From contig DAOUBA010000106.1 of assembly GCA_034432855.1 (NCBI GenBank), positions 1 to 29,935 of the forward strand: a DNA stretch of 29,935 bases. Reading direction: 5' to 3'. Every line of letters begins with the position of its first letter. The first letter of the stretch is position 1. This document shows, in pieces, positions 29,801 through 29,935 of the stretch. This DNA is from DAOUBA01 sp034432855. GTDB taxonomy: Bacteria > Chloroflexota > Anaerolineae > B4-G1. Under the pieces are notes generated by a model. The model was not told the origin of the DNA and searched no databases. It saw nothing but the letters and a program-made list of their open reading frames with translations. The position numbers and the translations under genes are program-made.

Positions 29801-29935
29801 GTCAGCCCATCGGGATGGGAGATGGCGCTGTTTTCGGCGCTGACGACGGTGTAGCCAGTGATGCCTAGCCGTTGCAGAAGCGAGATTGGCGGTAGGAGCA
29901 GGGCCGCAATGACCAAGATGCCGATCAAGACGTAG
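26854..29935 (-). CDS. multidomain surface glycosidase-like protein: degenerate GH18, Ig-like, NBR1-type Ig, GH-A barrel (partial at 5' end)
   Basis: The frame is open to the window edge, so the N-terminus is missing; numbering here is from the TTG at 29928. Domains in order: membrane or signal helix (about 1-20); beta-rich region (30-175); GH18-like barrel (about 185-500) with FAGMDIDYRGV, where the catalytic DxxDxDxE has become AxxDxDxR (Asp270, Asp272, Arg274); a bacterial Ig-like domain (about 510-560); a Pro/Ala linker; an NBR1-type Ig domain with FTKTWRLRNSGTCAWP (about 600-700); and a C-terminal GH-A barrel with IEIWNEPNIDREW (Glu808) and YYTEMGY (Glu937). The last barrel has intact catalytic residues; the GH18 part looks non-catalytic and may bind glycan. 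It ends ACDALNAVLGSR, a tail found twice more downstream. Confidence 0.85.
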   Translation of the reverse strand, partial: YVLIGILVIAALLLPPISLLQRLGITGYTVVSAENSAISHPDGLTLSVDPAIFTGKLRVRLDSVPRADFLGFAHSSLRRAVEALPSHLQVKSPFYQIQARGNPGQLVTIDVVIPNDSEPWETLDLYTWTGEAWEWVGGELHTEIAEHEFLRAQVTAIPANVVVMQTGAIPQVVSTRLDAGDNLSFAAGLVDEVNPTGLLLGIDGGFVGDPAALLQPVAGDPYAVLPTLRNWAPGKAVNHGLLADVLAIPAIQQAHIANIVQLCIARGFAGMDIDYRGVLPGEREAYSDFIAALASALHEAGLRLTVVVEPPIRTDGGWYTGGYDWAAIGAVADAIKIPFPADPAAYAEGGEAQQLLAWAVGRVSRYKIRMLVSSLSVELASAEVNTISLEQALAPFGNVTALGDVSQVLPNSQVEFILAGQILSITPQEAAGTYRLEYTGGDGATHTIWLGTADSLAAKLNWARRYNLGGIAVDDVLSPGNAPGIVDIVAAYRTGGAAAAGQMPDIVWTVTDGVATIAQTNSPLNNPAYVWVASVATGTYTVNATIAGFAHGSVTVTVAEPTPVAEPEPTPPPAAASTQPATQPVQTPQVAGSASRCLNSAYVADVTIPDNTQLDNGVEFTKTWRLRNSGTCAWPADTVLAFTGGTQMDAPASVPVGAVEPGAQVDVSVKMKSPATSGRYTGKWRTRAADGFFGTEVTVVIVAGQAASPPPAPRPVSSGGFELGGHIRDYGFPYADKMRYAGMTWAKVQVHYGQDASGIIAASHARGFKIQLSALGSPSMVTQPGFEQNFANWVAGLALAGADAIEIWNEPNIDREWQIGYISPQAYTNLLCTSYNAIKNANPRTMVISAAPAPTGWFGGACTPNGCDDKPWLEGLYNAGAANCMDYIGAHHNAGATSPSATSGHPGDNGARHHSWYFLPQTQLYYNIFRGTRKLYYTEMGYASQEGLPMFSDAFSWARNTNNAQQAAWLAEAVRLSINTGTVYCIIVWNIDFVRYGYDPQDGYAIIRPDGSCPACDALNAVLGSR

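Overview
The window is GC-rich, gene-dense bacterial DNA that most resembles a Chloroflexi (Anaerolineae-like) chromosome. This is inferred from gene style rather than a marker search: secreted 'YF..TGH..FL.YF' repeat proteins, Pro/Thr-rich membrane-anchored proteins, several extracellular TIM-barrel glycosidases with WNEP-type motifs, an NBR1-type Ig domain, lone Flp pilins and short heptanucleotide repeats.

Layout. (1) 1-918, minus: a tRNA-Ser(UGA) gene split in its anticodon loop by a complete group I intron of about 679 nt. The intron encodes an I-Ssp6803I-like PD-(D/E)XK homing endonuclease, and the tRNA lies directly downstream of serS. (2) 976-2712, minus: serS and a small membrane protein. 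They face greA and lysS (2978-5055, plus) across a promoter region with overlapping -35 boxes. (3) 5238-6218, plus: a secreted repeat protein ending at a bidirectional terminator. (4) 6284-10064, minus: a likely operon of xer-type recombinase, PH/SHOCT membrane protein, purine nucleoside phosphorylase, anchored beta-domain protein and nitroreductase. (5) 10243-13232, minus: mutM, a DegS/DegU-like two-component pair and a 48-aa Flp pilin. (6) 13328-16180, plus: an LCP-family protein and a solute-binding lipoprotein, followed by a second Flp pilin on the minus strand. (7) 16519-18402, minus: an M20 amidohydrolase and a cyanophycinase-like S51 protein that lacks the usual serine. (8) 18566-23504, minus: rtcA, rnz, a small zinc-ribbon protein, a RicT/PSP1 protein, a corrinoid protein and a UroD-like methyltransferase. 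(9) 23550-29935, minus: three related glycosidase-like genes. The largest runs off the window edge. Between them lie a Phd/YefM-like antitoxin and two orphan copies of a glycosidase C-terminal tail.

How it fits together: translation genes (serS, tRNA-Ser, lysS, greA) and RNA-end processing genes (rnz, rtcA, ricT) form housekeeping blocks. The rest is largely cell-surface biology (LCP protein, pilins, lipoprotein, secreted glycosidases). The main discovery candidates are the intron-bearing tRNA-Ser(UGA) whose endonuclease gene also encodes the ribozyme core, and the repeat-riddled glycosidase region at 23.5-27 kb.
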